Assembly (NCBI GenBank): GCA_039915945.1 | Contig: JBDSMH010000101.1 | Location: 62,001 to 126,000 of the forward strand | Length of the DNA stretch: 64,000 bases | Direction: 5' to 3' | From: DATLFA01 sp039915945 | GTDB lineage: Bacteria; Actinomycetota; Acidimicrobiia; Acidimicrobiales; WLNW01 | Shown here: piece after piece, positions 30,094 to 38,047 of the stretch | How positions within the stretch are numbered: position 1 is the first letter of the stretch | Layout of the letters: each line of letters begins with the position of its first letter | The notes under the pieces: generated by a model | Seen by the model: the letters and a program-made list of their open reading frames with translations, nothing else | Told to the model about the DNA's origin: nothing | Database searches by the model: none | Program-made: the position numbers and the translations under genes

Positions 30094-32331
30094 ATGTTTC
30101 GTCGCATTGGATTGCTGAGCGTGCGCCGTCGTCGGCTGATCCTGGCGCTGACCGGCCTGTTCTTTGTCATAGCCGCCGTCGTCGGCGGAGGGGGCGTGTT
30201 CGGGAAGCTGAAGGGGGGCGGTTTCGACGATCCGAGTGCGGAGTCGACTCGGGCCCGTGACTACCTCGACGAACGCCTCGGTGTCGGAGACCCGAACCTC
30301 GTTCTCGTCGTCACCGCGTCCGGCGGCAGCGACAGCGCGGCTGCGGCGGCTGACGGCGCCGCGCTCACGCAGCGACTCGTCGGCGTGCGCGACGTCACGA
30401 ACGTGGTGTCCTACTGGTCGCTCGGTGGCCCACCTGCGTTACGCAGCGACGACGGTGGTCGGGTGCTCGTGTTGGCCCGCATCGTCGGTGAAGACGACGA
30501 CGCGATCGCGGATCGATTCGCCGAAGTGCGCGACGAGATCGGCGACACCGCGGGAAGCCTCACCATCGAGTACGGCGGCCAACTGGCTGTCTTCGACGAG
30601 ATCAGCCATGTCATCGAGCGCGATCTCGCAACTGCCGAATCGATCGCGGTCCCGATCACTTTGATCCTGTTGGTTTTCGTGTTCGGCAGTGTCGTCGCCG
30701 CATCGTTGCCGCTGTTCGTCGGCGCCATCGCTGTCGTGGGTGCGTTTCTCACTTTGTACGTCCTCGGCTCGATCACCGATGTGTCGATCTTCTCGATCAA
30801 CCTCACCACTGCAATGGGCCTTGGTCTCGCCATCGACTACTCGTTGTTCGTGGTCTCTCGTTTCCGAGAAGAACTCCACAAAGGCCTTGACGTCGAAGCC
30901 GCCGTCGTGCGCACAGTCGAAAGTGCTGGGCGCACCGTCGCGTTCAGCGCATTGACGGTTGCGGTCTCGCTCATGGCGCTCTTGGTGTTCCCGCTGTATT
31001 TCCTGCGGTCCTTCGCCTACGCAGGTGTCGCGGTGGTGCTGGTGGCCATGATCGCGTCGATCGTGTCGCTGCCTGCCCTGTTGGCCACACTGGGCACGAA
31101 GGTCGACGCGTGGAAGCTGATCCGCCGACCTGCTCCCCACGAAGGCAGCGGCTTCTGGCACCGCATCGCCATGTGGGTGATGCGTCGACCGATCAGTGTC
31201 GGCACCGGAGCAGCCGTATTGCTGATCGTGCTGGGCCTGCCGTTTCTCGGCGTGAACTTCGGCCTCGCCGACGACCGTGCGTTGCCGACCAGCAACCAAG
31301 CCCGCCAGACAGCGGATGTCCTGCGCACCGAGTTCACCTCCAACGAAGCAGATGCGTTCGGCATCGCCGTCCCGGAATTGATCGACGACTCGGCGCTCAC
31401 AAACTACGCGACCGCCATTTCCAAACTCGAGGGAGTCGAACGTGTCGACACCCGTCTCGGATCATTTGCGGCTGGTGCGAATGTCGCGCCGGCGAACCCT
31501 TCGTCAGCGCAGTTCGACGGCGGCGACGCGGGTACCTACCTGTCGGTTGTTCCCAACCTCGAGCCCGTTTCCGACGAAGGCGAGTCGCTGATCCACGCGA
31601 TCCGTGATCTCGACACCGGATTCTCTACGCTCGTCGGCGGATCATCAGCGGCGTTGGTCGACACGAAAGCGGCGATCGTCGACAAGCTGCCGCTGGCTGG
31701 GGGTTTGATCGCCGTCGCTACCTTCGTGCTGCTGTTCTTGATGTTCGGCAGCCTGCTCGTGCCGGCCAAGGCGTTGGTGTTGAACCTCTTGTCGCTAACC
31801 GCGACATTCGGCGCCATGGTGTGGGTCTTCCAGGACGGGCATCTTTCCGGGTTCTTGAACTTCACTGCTACCGGGATTCTCGATACAACAACGCCGATCC
31901 TGATGTTCTGCATCGCGTTCGGACTATCGATGGACTACGAAGTATTCCTCCTCGCCCGCATCAAGGAAGAGCATGACCGCACTGGTGACAACACCCATTC
32001 GGTAGCGATGGGCCTCGAACGAACGGGCCGCATCGTCACCGCGGCGGCGGCGCTCCTCGCCGTCACCTTCATCGCCTTCGGAACGAGCCAGGTCAGCTTC
32101 ATCAAGTTGTTCGGTCTCGGACTCGCGCTCGCGGTCGTAATGGACGCCACGATCGTGCGGGGCACGCTCGTACCCGCCTTCATGCGCCTCGCCGGGGAAG
32201 CCAACTGGTGGGCGCCCGCGCCCCTGCGCCGGTTCCATCGCCGATTCGGCCTGCACGAACACGTCGAACTGTCTGACATCTCGCCAGTCGTCGAGGCCCC
32301 ACTCACGGGCGCACCCGCAGCCTCTCGCTGA
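30094..32331 (+). CDS. MMPL-family RND transporter
   Basis: 745 residues from MFRRIGLLSVRRRRLILALT. Twelve membrane segments in two halves: one at the N-terminus, five after each large periplasmic loop, and a middle one. The RND proton-relay motifs GLGLAIDYSLFVVSRFREE and FGLSMDYEVFLLARIKEE both keep the Asp-Tyr pair. The mycobacterial relatives export lipids or siderophores; others export hydrophobic drugs. The GGAGG site before ATG 30094 sets the start. Divergent from a TetR gene, forming a self-contained regulated transport cassette in unit 4. Confidence 0.92.
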   Translation: MFRRIGLLSVRRRRLILALTGLFFVIAAVVGGGGVFGKLKGGGFDDPSAESTRARDYLDERLGVGDPNLVLVVTASGGSDSAAAAADGAALTQRLVGVRDVTNVVSYWSLGGPPALRSDDGGRVLVLARIVGEDDDAIADRFAEVRDEIGDTAGSLTIEYGGQLAVFDEISHVIERDLATAESIAVPITLILLVFVFGSVVAASLPLFVGAIAVVGAFLTLYVLGSITDVSIFSINLTTAMGLGLAIDYSLFVVSRFREELHKGLDVEAAVVRTVESAGRTVAFSALTVAVSLMALLVFPLYFLRSFAYAGVAVVLVAMIASIVSLPALLATLGTKVDAWKLIRRPAPHEGSGFWHRIAMWVMRRPISVGTGAAVLLIVLGLPFLGVNFGLADDRALPTSNQARQTADVLRTEFTSNEADAFGIAVPELIDDSALTNYATAISKLEGVERVDTRLGSFAAGANVAPANPSSAQFDGGDAGTYLSVVPNLEPVSDEGESLIHAIRDLDTGFSTLVGGSSAALVDTKAAIVDKLPLAGGLIAVATFVLLFLMFGSLLVPAKALVLNLLSLTATFGAMVWVFQDGHLSGFLNFTATGILDTTTPILMFCIAFGLSMDYEVFLLARIKEEHDRTGDNTHSVAMGLERTGRIVTAAAALLAVTFIAFGTSQVSFIKLFGLGLALAVVMDATIVRGTLVPAFMRLAGEANWWAPAPLRRFHRRFGLHEHVELSDISPVVEAPLTGAPAASR

Positions 32332-32425
32332 CAATCAATGCCGCTGGTATTGCAGATCGACCGAAGAGCCGTGATCGACTTGCGCCTCAGATTCACGATC
32401 GAATTTTCGCTCGAAGCAGTGAGAC

Positions 32426-32480
32426 TTTCCAACATTTTGCCAACACAAGGTTGGTTGCTTTGAACCGCGGGCAACCGCAG
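32426..32480 (+). repeat. Copy R5 of the pre-att module (no att following)
   Basis: TTTCCAACATTTTGCCAACA, GGTTGCTTTGAACCGCGGG and CAACCGCAG match modules R2-R4. Instead of an att copy, the sequence passes within 15 bases into GTTGCCCATGATC, which resembles the start region after att2. This looks like an element junction from which the att core has been deleted, so unit 4 may be two fused elements. Confidence 0.65.
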
Positions 32481-32499
32481 CCGTTCGGCGACGTTGCCC

Positions 32500-32640
32500 A
32501 TGATCTTTCACCGGACCGCCAAGCGACGCCGCAGCGAAGCGGAAACTGCGATCGCAGTGGTCGACGGACTCCTTCTGTTGCGACAGGTCTCCGGCCCGAC
32601 CGCGGCCAACCGAGCGGCGGCTCGATTCGGTATCCGCTGA
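32500..32640 (+). pseudogene. C-terminal fragment of a TetR-family regulator
   Basis: 47 codons ending AVVDGLLLLRQVSGPTAANR then AAARFGIR, the usual end of a TetR_C domain. No HTH part precedes it; upstream is the degenerate junction. The rest up to 32794 has no recognisable gene. Confidence 0.5.
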
Positions 32641-32794
32641 CCGACGAATGTGCCATCGGTCGATCGTGCTCGAAGCCGGCCGCCGCGGTGGGGAGCCACG
32701 GCGGACGACTCGCTCGCTCCAAGGGAGCCGAGTGTTGGCACACGAGTGTGTCGCCGCGCTGCGAGATCGCGACGACGGCGACGTCCACCCGTAA

Positions 32795-33370
32795 TTAGCT
32801 CGCGAGGTCGGGCAGAAGTACCCGAGTGATCCCATGGATCACGCCGTTGCTCGCGTCAATGTTGAGCGCGAACACGTTGAGCCAAGGATCGCGGAAATCG
32901 GACTTGTCGACGAGACGAAGTCCATCCACGTGGAACGTTTGTCCGTTGAGCGTCTCGATGTCGCCAGCGCGGAGTACGGCCCCAGCGCGAAGTTCTCCGC
33001 CAGTGACATGGTAGAGCAACACGTCATCGAGCTTGTCGCCCAAGGCGGCGGCGAGTCCGGCGAGGACTTGCGCTTCGCTGCCGCGGATGTCGAGGTCGGC
33101 GGCGGTTCGTATGAACGCGTAGTCGTTCGGCGCGAACACCGTGAGCGGACCCGGCCCTGCGAGTGCGTCGGCGAGACCGGCAGCGATCACCGCATCACGC
33201 AGGATGTCGTAGTCCCACGGGTTGCGATCGAATGTGCCTGGGGCGCCGCTCGCGCCGACCACTACCTCGACGATGGTCTCATCGGATTGGCCCCACGCCT
33301 GAGCCGGCACCGTGGCGAAGGTCAGACCCGTTACGAAGATGGCCAGCGCGGCAACTGTTTTTCGTAGCAT
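32795..33370 (-). CDS. Secreted fasciclin (FAS1)-domain protein
   Basis: 191 residues. Signal peptide MLRKTVAALAIFVTGLTFAT with cleavage after AQA (about residue 25). The FAS1 domain shows the H1-like segment GPLTVFAPNDYAFIRTAADL, the DVLLYHVTGGELRAGAVL segment with the conserved YH, and the H2-like NIDASNGVIHGITRVLLP. FAS1 proteins act in adhesion or surface interactions. A ribosome site GGAGGAAC lies before the ATG. It is a single gene within unit 4. Confidence 0.88.
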   Translation of the reverse strand: MLRKTVAALAIFVTGLTFATVPAQAWGQSDETIVEVVVGASGAPGTFDRNPWDYDILRDAVIAAGLADALAGPGPLTVFAPNDYAFIRTAADLDIRGSEAQVLAGLAAALGDKLDDVLLYHVTGGELRAGAVLRAGDIETLNGQTFHVDGLRLVDKSDFRDPWLNVFALNIDASNGVIHGITRVLLPDLAS

Positions 33371-33576
33371 TGTTCCTCCATTGAATTGGTTTCATGCTCT
33401 TACGGCCGCGCCGCCGTTTCAGATGCAGCGGATTCGGACGATTTCAGAACATGAATCTTCGATCCGCGGTCGTTGCATTTCGGGGCGACGAAAGTGCGGC
33501 CGACAGGGCACGCGGGGCGGTCAAGTCGCGCCGTTCGACTTGCACCGCGCTGCCCCACCGCGTGGTTGGCGATTCG

Positions 33577-34185
33577 TCATCGGCGGTGCAGCGCGAACGC
33601 GATGTCTGGCCCGTTGTTGAGGGTGTGGGCGAGGCGGATCCATATCATCGCGAGGTGCTCCAGGTCGCGCGCCGCGGCGAGTGGCCCGCTGTCGATGGCG
33701 TCGAAGCCGATTTCGCGCGCGAGCGCGGCGACGGTGGCTTTGGCCCGCTCGTCGTCGCCGGCGATGAACATTGCGGGCGTGGTCCCCGGGTATGCGGGGT
33801 CGGCCATGTTGGCCGCGCCGGTGGTGTTGAAGGCCTTCACGACCAGCGCGCTGTGGACCCACTCGGCGACCAGTTGCGCGCCGGCGAGTTGGGGGAGTCC
33901 GTCGAGTTGTCGGGCGTCTGCCGCGAGTGGGTTGGTGGCGTCGATGACGACTGCGTCGCCCACGTCGATTGCACGTAGGACAGCTTCGACACTGTTCCAC
34001 GGCAACGAGACGACTACGACGTCGGCTCGTCGCACCGCATCGGCCGGGGTGGTGACGTGTCCGAGCGCGGCGTGACGTGGATCGTTCGGGTCGCGTACTC
34101 CGTAGACGATGTCGTGGCCGATGGCGTTCCAGCGGGCGCCCAAAGTGGTGCCGACTCGGCCGGCGCCGATGATCGCGATGTTCAT
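33577..34185 (-). CDS. NADPH-dependent F420 reductase-like NAD(P)-binding protein
   Basis: 202 residues from MNIAIIGAGRVGTTLGARWN, the Rossmann GxGxxG loop. RRADVVVVSLPWNSVEAVLR, VVIDATNPLAADARQLDG, LVVKAFNTTGAANMADPAYP and DSGPLAAARDLEHLAMIWIR match the family of F420H2:NADP oxidoreductase-like proteins. F420-specific residues cannot be confirmed. The stop lies 11 bases after the ... end of the PfpI gene upstream on the same strand, so they probably share an operon controlled by the divergent TetR. Confidence 0.85.
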   Translation of the reverse strand: MNIAIIGAGRVGTTLGARWNAIGHDIVYGVRDPNDPRHAALGHVTTPADAVRRADVVVVSLPWNSVEAVLRAIDVGDAVVIDATNPLAADARQLDGLPQLAGAQLVAEWVHSALVVKAFNTTGAANMADPAYPGTTPAMFIAGDDERAKATVAALAREIGFDAIDSGPLAAARDLEHLAMIWIRLAHTLNNGPDIAFALHRR

Positions 34186-34195
34186 GGCGGTTTCC

Positions 34196-34942
34196 TCAGA
34201 GCCCGAGTGCTTCGACGACGAGCCGTGCGGCCGCGGCGCCGGAGTATTGCTGTTGACCGGTGACGAGATTGCCGTCACGTAACGCAAATGCCTTGAACGG
34301 CGAGTTCACGACGAAGTTGGTGTTAGGAATCTTGCGGGCTTCATCTTCGATCCGGAACGGTTGGATGCGCTGGCCGACGAGGTCGTCGGCGAATTGTTCC
34401 TCGCGGTTGGCGAAACCAGTCCAGGTCTTGTCGGCGACGATGAGCCGCCCGTCCGACGTGGTGGCCTTCAACAACACGCATGTCGCGTGGCACACGATCG
34501 CGGTGGGTTTGGCTGCTTCGTAGAAGGTCGAGACGAGGTGGTGCAGTGCCGCGTTGTCGACGAAGGTGTACATGGGGCCCTGCCCGCCGGCTAGAAACAC
34601 CGCGTCGAAGTCGTCCACCGACACGTCGCCGAGCGCGACGGTGTTGTCGAGAAGTGCCGCGTGCGTCGGACTCCTCTTGAACCCGAGGCTCAACAGATCA
34701 TGGGCTGAGTAACCGGATGGGTCTTCGGGGTCGCTGAACGCATCGGCCACGAGCGGGCCACCGTCGGGACTCGCAATCGTGATGTGGTAGCCCCGCTCGA
34801 CGAACTCCCAGTAGGGATGGGTGGGCTCTGCCCACCAAAATCCGATCGGCCAGCCGGTTTGAGTTGACGTGGAGGGGTTCGATGCCACGATGAGCACTCG
34901 CTTTGGCTTATCTGGATGGAGGATGTCGATCGACGCGGCCAT
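34196..34942 (-). CDS. DJ-1/PfpI-family protein (class I glutamine amidotransferase-like)
   Basis: 248 residues from MAASIDILHPDKPKRVLIVA. FLAGGQGPMYTFVDNAAL gives the GG loop, TAIVCHATCVLLKA the nucleophile elbow with Cys in CHAT, and SPDGGPLVADAFSDPEDPSG the Hsp31-like loop. Hsp31/YedU-type members act as glyoxalase III or chaperones. It is next to a reductase gene and divergent from a TetR gene with a strong palindrome between, suggesting an aldehyde- or electrophile-responsive cassette (inference). The ATG at 34942 fits. Confidence 0.87.
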   Translation of the reverse strand: MAASIDILHPDKPKRVLIVASNPSTSTQTGWPIGFWWAEPTHPYWEFVERGYHITIASPDGGPLVADAFSDPEDPSGYSAHDLLSLGFKRSPTHAALLDNTVALGDVSVDDFDAVFLAGGQGPMYTFVDNAALHHLVSTFYEAAKPTAIVCHATCVLLKATTSDGRLIVADKTWTGFANREEQFADDLVGQRIQPFRIEDEARKIPNTNFVVNSPFKAFALRDGNLVTGQQQYSGAAAARLVVEALGL

Positions 34943-34977
34943 GTTGTAGCTCCTTTTCTGCAGGCTGGTCGCTAATA

Positions 34978-34997
34978 ACAATACAGTAGTGTATTGT
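34978..34997. promoter_or_regulatory. 20-bp palindromic operator between PfpI and TetR genes
   Basis: ACAATAC and GTATTGT form a perfect inverted repeat around the six bases AGTAGT, in an A/T-rich gap between divergent genes. The size and position are typical of a TetR operator. Confidence 0.7.
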
Positions 34998-35021
34998 ATT
35001 TCATCGGGTAGTTTGAGAGTT

Positions 35022-35612
35022 GTGAACGATGGGCGTGGCCGGCCACGAGACGTGGATATCGACCACCGCGTCCTCGATATCGCCCGGCGACATCTCGCCC
35101 AGCACGGGTACGAAGCGATGTCGCTGGTCGCGATCGCCGACGAGGCCGGTACGACGCGCCAGGCCCTCTACCGGCGCTGGCCGTCCAAAGCCGATCTCGC
35201 CACCGCCGCTATCGAAGCGATGGCCCGCGCCGATGAACGCCAGCCGAGCGACGACCCGTTCGCCGACCTCGTCGCCGAGCTCGAGGCGTTCCGCAACGGT
35301 GTCAGCCGACCCGACGGGCTGTCGATGGTCGGCACGATGCTCAATAGCGCAACGGACCCCGAGCTTGTTGCCCTTTACCGGCAACGCGTTGTCGCGCGTA
35401 GACGAGCGCGGTTGCGCAAGATCCTCGAGCGCGCTCGAGACAGCGGTCTACTTGACGCCGACGCCGACGCCGATCTCGACATCGCCCTGGCGATGCTCAC
35501 CGGCAACTGGTACGCCCGCGCCCTAGCAGGCGACCCGCCCCCACGCCGATGGCCCTACCGAACCGCGGCACTTGTCTGGCGCGCGCTCGGCGGCCAACCG
35601 CCACCTCCATAA
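35022..35612 (+). CDS. TetR-family transcriptional regulator
   Basis: 196 residues from VNDGRGRPRDVDIDHRVLDI. HTH: MSLVAIADEAGTTRQALYRR followed by WPSKADLATAAIEAM. The C-terminal domain (GMVGTMLNSATDPELVALYR-like region, RARLRKILERARDSGLLDAD) is TetR_C_16/AcrR-like. The GTG at 35022 is preferred because the upstream part of the frame from 34989 lies within the operator palindrome. It probably represses both itself and the PfpI-reductase operon. Confidence 0.88.
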   Translation: MNDGRGRPRDVDIDHRVLDIARRHLAQHGYEAMSLVAIADEAGTTRQALYRRWPSKADLATAAIEAMARADERQPSDDPFADLVAELEAFRNGVSRPDGLSMVGTMLNSATDPELVALYRQRVVARRRARLRKILERARDSGLLDADADADLDIALAMLTGNWYARALAGDPPPRRWPYRTAALVWRALGGQPPPP

Positions 35613-35738
35613 AGCGCCAAAGCGACCAACACGCCGAACAGACGCTGATCCGCGCGCCAGCGAGAGGTGGCAGGCAAGCGCGGGCGACGCCGAAGGTATT
35701 CACCGTCGGTTGTGTCGTAGCGGACCCAGTAACGCGAC

Positions 35739-35837
35739 GAAGTCAGCGATGACGATCCGATCGTCGTGCTCGAGCTATTGCCGATACGACCGAGCAAAGT
35801 ACAACGCGTTCTCGTACAGCGCACACCCACCGTGTGA
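35739..35837 (+). pseudogene. 3' remnant of the 'SDDDPIVVLELLP' gene, before att5
   Basis: 33 in-frame codons reading EVSDDDPIVVLELLPIRPSK then VQRVLVQRTPTV and a stop, clearly the end of the 19417/26499 family without its 5' part. It lies 19 bases before module R6, as the similar relic lies just before R3, so this gene end belongs to the element terminus. Confidence 0.72.
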
Positions 35838-35855
35838 ACGAAAGTCAGGCTGAGG

Positions 35856-35886
35856 TTTCCAATATCTTGCCAACACAACGTGGCGA
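35856..35886 (+). repeat. Copy R6 of the pre-att module (truncated)
   Basis: TTTCCAATATCTTGCCAACA and CAACGTGGCG match the first 30 bases of the module. It is then joined to the att5 core within a few bases, a deletion of about 77 bases relative to R2 and R3. Confidence 0.7.
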
Positions 35887-35892
35887 GCGACA

Positions 35893-35935
35893 GCCAAGGT
35901 GAGGGTCGCGGGTTCAAGTCCCGTCTTTCGCTCCA
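35893..35935 (+). repeat. Attachment-site copy att5, right end of the island
   Basis: 43 bases of the tRNA-Gly 3' half with one change in the acceptor strand (CTTTCGC for CTTCCGC). No integrase or island cargo follows, so this is taken as the outer right boundary, and the sequence from 35936 as chromosome. Confidence 0.88.
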
Positions 35936-36059
35936 AAGTTGTTGGTCCGCGCGCGGTCGAGAACGACATAGCCCGAGCACATCCGGCGTGCCTCGTCTGA
36001 GACATTCATCGAAGCCAAGATGTCTCCTGTGATACCCAAACTTGCGTAATGTTCGCCTC

Positions 36060-36527
36060 GTGAACGAGGACGCCGCCGCATCGATGGGCCTGACGGCGAG
36101 TCGTGTAGTCGCCGGTGAGGACCGCTCGGGTCGTTCAGTGGCGCTATCCAGAGGTACTCCTGACGCGCTGATGAACTTCAAGGGAGTGGAGATCGCGGAG
36201 TTGTGGCGATTCGGGTCTCCCGCCACGCAGGCGACCGATGGTGGTGATGTCAGCCCCGAGGGGTGGGAACTGTGGGCGTCATCGGTGGGTGCGATGACGT
36301 GGCGCCTGGTGCGGTTCACCGAGGCCGATCCCACATTGCATCGAACGCCGACAATCGATCTTGTCCTCGTGACTGAGGGTCAAATCGACTTGGTGCTCGA
36401 GGACGGGCCGACGCGTTTGGGCGTAGGCGACAGTGCGGTCATTCAGGGCTGTTTGCACGGGTGGCAGCTCGTGGACGGAAGGCCGTGCACGATGGTCGCG
36501 ACGATGATCACCGTGAATCAGGACTAG
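36060..36527 (+). CDS. Cupin-domain protein
   Basis: 155 residues. The second half has the double-stranded beta-helix pattern: MTWRLVRFTEADPTLHRTPT, TIDLVLVTEGQIDLVLEDGP and TRLGVGDSAVIQGCLHGWQL. The usual cupin motif 1 G(X)5HXH is reduced to LHRTPT and motif 2 keeps GDSAVIQG...HGW, so metal binding is uncertain. The GTG start at 36060 begins VNEDAAASMGLTASRVVAG. The first chromosomal gene to the right of the island; function unknown. Confidence 0.75.
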   Translation: MNEDAAASMGLTASRVVAGEDRSGRSVALSRGTPDALMNFKGVEIAELWRFGSPATQATDGGDVSPEGWELWASSVGAMTWRLVRFTEADPTLHRTPTIDLVLVTEGQIDLVLEDGPTRLGVGDSAVIQGCLHGWQLVDGRPCTMVATMITVNQD

Positions 36528-36626
36528 CCAGTTGCGTGGTCAGAGGCCTGACCTAGAGACCCGTTCGGCGAGGCTCGACGGGAAGAATCGCCGGTGTAGG
36601 TCCAGTTGGAATCGGCGATCCAAGTG

Positions 36627-37181
36627 TTACTCGGGGTGCTGGCTCCACTCAGTGCGCGGCGCTCCTGTGGATTCGAGTTGCTTGCGCATGAAGACGCGCG
36701 AAAAGTCTCCGAGCGATCGTCGGTCGTACTCGACGTATCCGATCTTCGAATAGAGCGTCAGGTTCTCCGTCATCTTCTCGTGTGTGTAGAGGTAGATGGA
36801 GCTGAATCCGGCGCGCTTGGCCTCATCCTCGGCGTGTGCGAGGAGCGCTGTGCCGAGGCCCTTCCCCCACTCGGTCGGATGGACTGCGACGTTCTCGAGG
36901 ACAAAGCCTTCGTCGGTCACATCGAGAACGAGGATTCCCACGATGTTTGCGTCGCGTTCAGCGACGTGTACATCCGCATCGCGGATCACGCGGTGATAGT
37001 CATCGGTCATCGGACCCGGGACCATTCCGATGCGCGCGACATGGTGTGTATACGCGGCGTCGACGAGATCGCCTACTTGATTCGCATCGTCCGGTTGGGC
37101 AGACCTGAACGAATACGGGCCGAGGGGATTCAACGCGAACGGAGCTTGCTGAGCAGTCGCAGGATCTCGAGGTAAAGCCAC
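36627..37181 (-). CDS. GNAT-family N-acetyltransferase
   Basis: 184 residues. SFRSAQPDDANQVGDLVDAA is the first strand-helix, LENVAVHPTEWGKGLGTALL the acetyl-CoA-binding motif A (usually V-x-P-x-x-R/Q-G-x-G-x-G/A, here ...EWGKGLG), and NLTLYSKIGYVEYDRRSLG motif B. The 5' end overlaps the stop of the Bax-inhibitor gene by 52 bases if the ATG at 37181 is used; a TTG at 37130 is an alternative. Substrate unknown. Confidence 0.85.
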   Translation of the reverse strand: MALPRDPATAQQAPFALNPLGPYSFRSAQPDDANQVGDLVDAAYTHHVARIGMVPGPMTDDYHRVIRDADVHVAERDANIVGILVLDVTDEGFVLENVAVHPTEWGKGLGTALLAHAEDEAKRAGFSSIYLYTHEKMTENLTLYSKIGYVEYDRRSLGDFSRVFMRKQLESTGAPRTEWSQHPE

Positions 37182-37939
37182 ACGATGGTGACGACAAGCC
37201 CGAGCGCCGCCATCCAGTCCATGTGCTTGGGCAGGCCCGCCTGGGAGCCCCGCTCGATGAAGTCGAAGTCGAGCGCCAGGTTGAACGCTGCGATGCCGGC
37301 GACGAGGACGCTGAACCCGATACCGAACAACGACGTGCTCTGCAGGAACGGCACGTTGCCGCCAACCAAGTTGATGACGAACGACACCAGGTAGAAAACC
37401 ATGATGCCGACGGTGGCGCCGATGACGATGCGGCGGAACCTATCGGTGACCTTGATGATGCGGCTGCTGTAGAGAAAGAGCATCACCGCGAACACGGCCA
37501 CGGTGGCGCCAGCGGCCTGCACGACGATGCCGTCGTGGTAGTTCTCGTAGGCCTTCGATATCGCGCCCACGAAGTAGCCCTCCGCAAGTGCGTAGACCGG
37601 TCCGAGGTAACGGGCGAGGTTCGGCTTGAACACGCACGCGATCACCGCGACAAAGCCGACGATCACGCCGATCATCGCGATACCGGGGAACTCGATCGGC
37701 TCACCCTGGGCGACGCTGGGCACTGCCGCCCAGCCGAATGCAGCCGAGATCAGCAGCAGCGCGAACAGCCACCCGGTGGCCGACACGACGCCGCCCACCG
37801 ACATGCGCTCGGTCGTGGTCGGCCCCCGCGTCGTCGGGCCATCGTCGATTGGCGGGTGCCATCCGACCGGCGGCGGCAGCGTGGACGCGCCGCGTCCGCC
37901 GACACGGAAGTTCTTATCGGACAAGATCGGGTTGGACAT
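37130..37939 (-). CDS. Bax inhibitor-1 / YccA-family membrane protein
   Basis: 269 residues from MSNPILSDKNFRVGGRGAST. After a Pro/Thr-rich cytoplasmic N-terminus there are seven hydrophobic segments (for example GWLFALLLISAAFGWAAVP, GIAMIGVIVGFVAVIACVF, MFYLVSFVINLVGG region, WMAALGLVVTIVWLYLEIL). VYALAEGYFVGAISKAYE and AFNLALDFDFIERG match the actinobacterial YccA/BI-1 branch. Members conduct calcium or protect FtsH substrates; the exact role here is unknown. Possibly operonic with the GNAT gene. Confidence 0.92.
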   Translation of the reverse strand: MSNPILSDKNFRVGGRGASTLPPPVGWHPPIDDGPTTRGPTTTERMSVGGVVSATGWLFALLLISAAFGWAAVPSVAQGEPIEFPGIAMIGVIVGFVAVIACVFKPNLARYLGPVYALAEGYFVGAISKAYENYHDGIVVQAAGATVAVFAVMLFLYSSRIIKVTDRFRRIVIGATVGIMVFYLVSFVINLVGGNVPFLQSTSLFGIGFSVLVAGIAAFNLALDFDFIERGSQAGLPKHMDWMAALGLVVTIVWLYLEILRLLSKLRSR

Positions 37940-38047
37940 CAATGCCTCCGGGTCACCCTTGACGTTACCTGTCCCGATCAATTCGAAACGCTCGGTCCAC
38001 CGAACCGGCCGGGGTAGTTACCGAAAGTTGAGAGTCTGAAGTCGACG

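Larger units (their letters stand above)
15458..35935 (+). mobile_element. tRNA-Gly-anchored tandem array of integrative elements (composite island)
   Basis: Five copies of the tRNA-Gly 3' half (15458, 17656, 24035, 28827, 35893) delimit units of about 2.2, 6.4, 4.8 and 7.1 kb. After each inner copy comes AAAAGNCCTG and, for three of them, a tyrosine recombinase gene or relic; a 76-bp module lies 114-119 bases before three copies. Unit 24035-28871 has an intact integrase. Cargo is dominated by small unknowns, toxin-antitoxin-like pairs, TetR-controlled gene sets and fragments. No replication, conjugation or phage structural genes are visible, so mobility would depend on other machinery. The layout recalls tRNA-associated cargo elements such as tycheposons, but homology has not been tested. 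Confidence 0.88.

Noticed and set aside
15503..35892. Prophage or conjugative element interpretation of the island
   Set aside because: No terminase, capsid, portal, relaxase, FtsK/TraB or replication initiator gene is visible; only integrases and cargo.
17656..35935. Additional tRNA-Gly genes at the four downstream copies
   Set aside because: Each lacks the acceptor 5' strand, D arm and half of the anticodon stem; they are att copies only.
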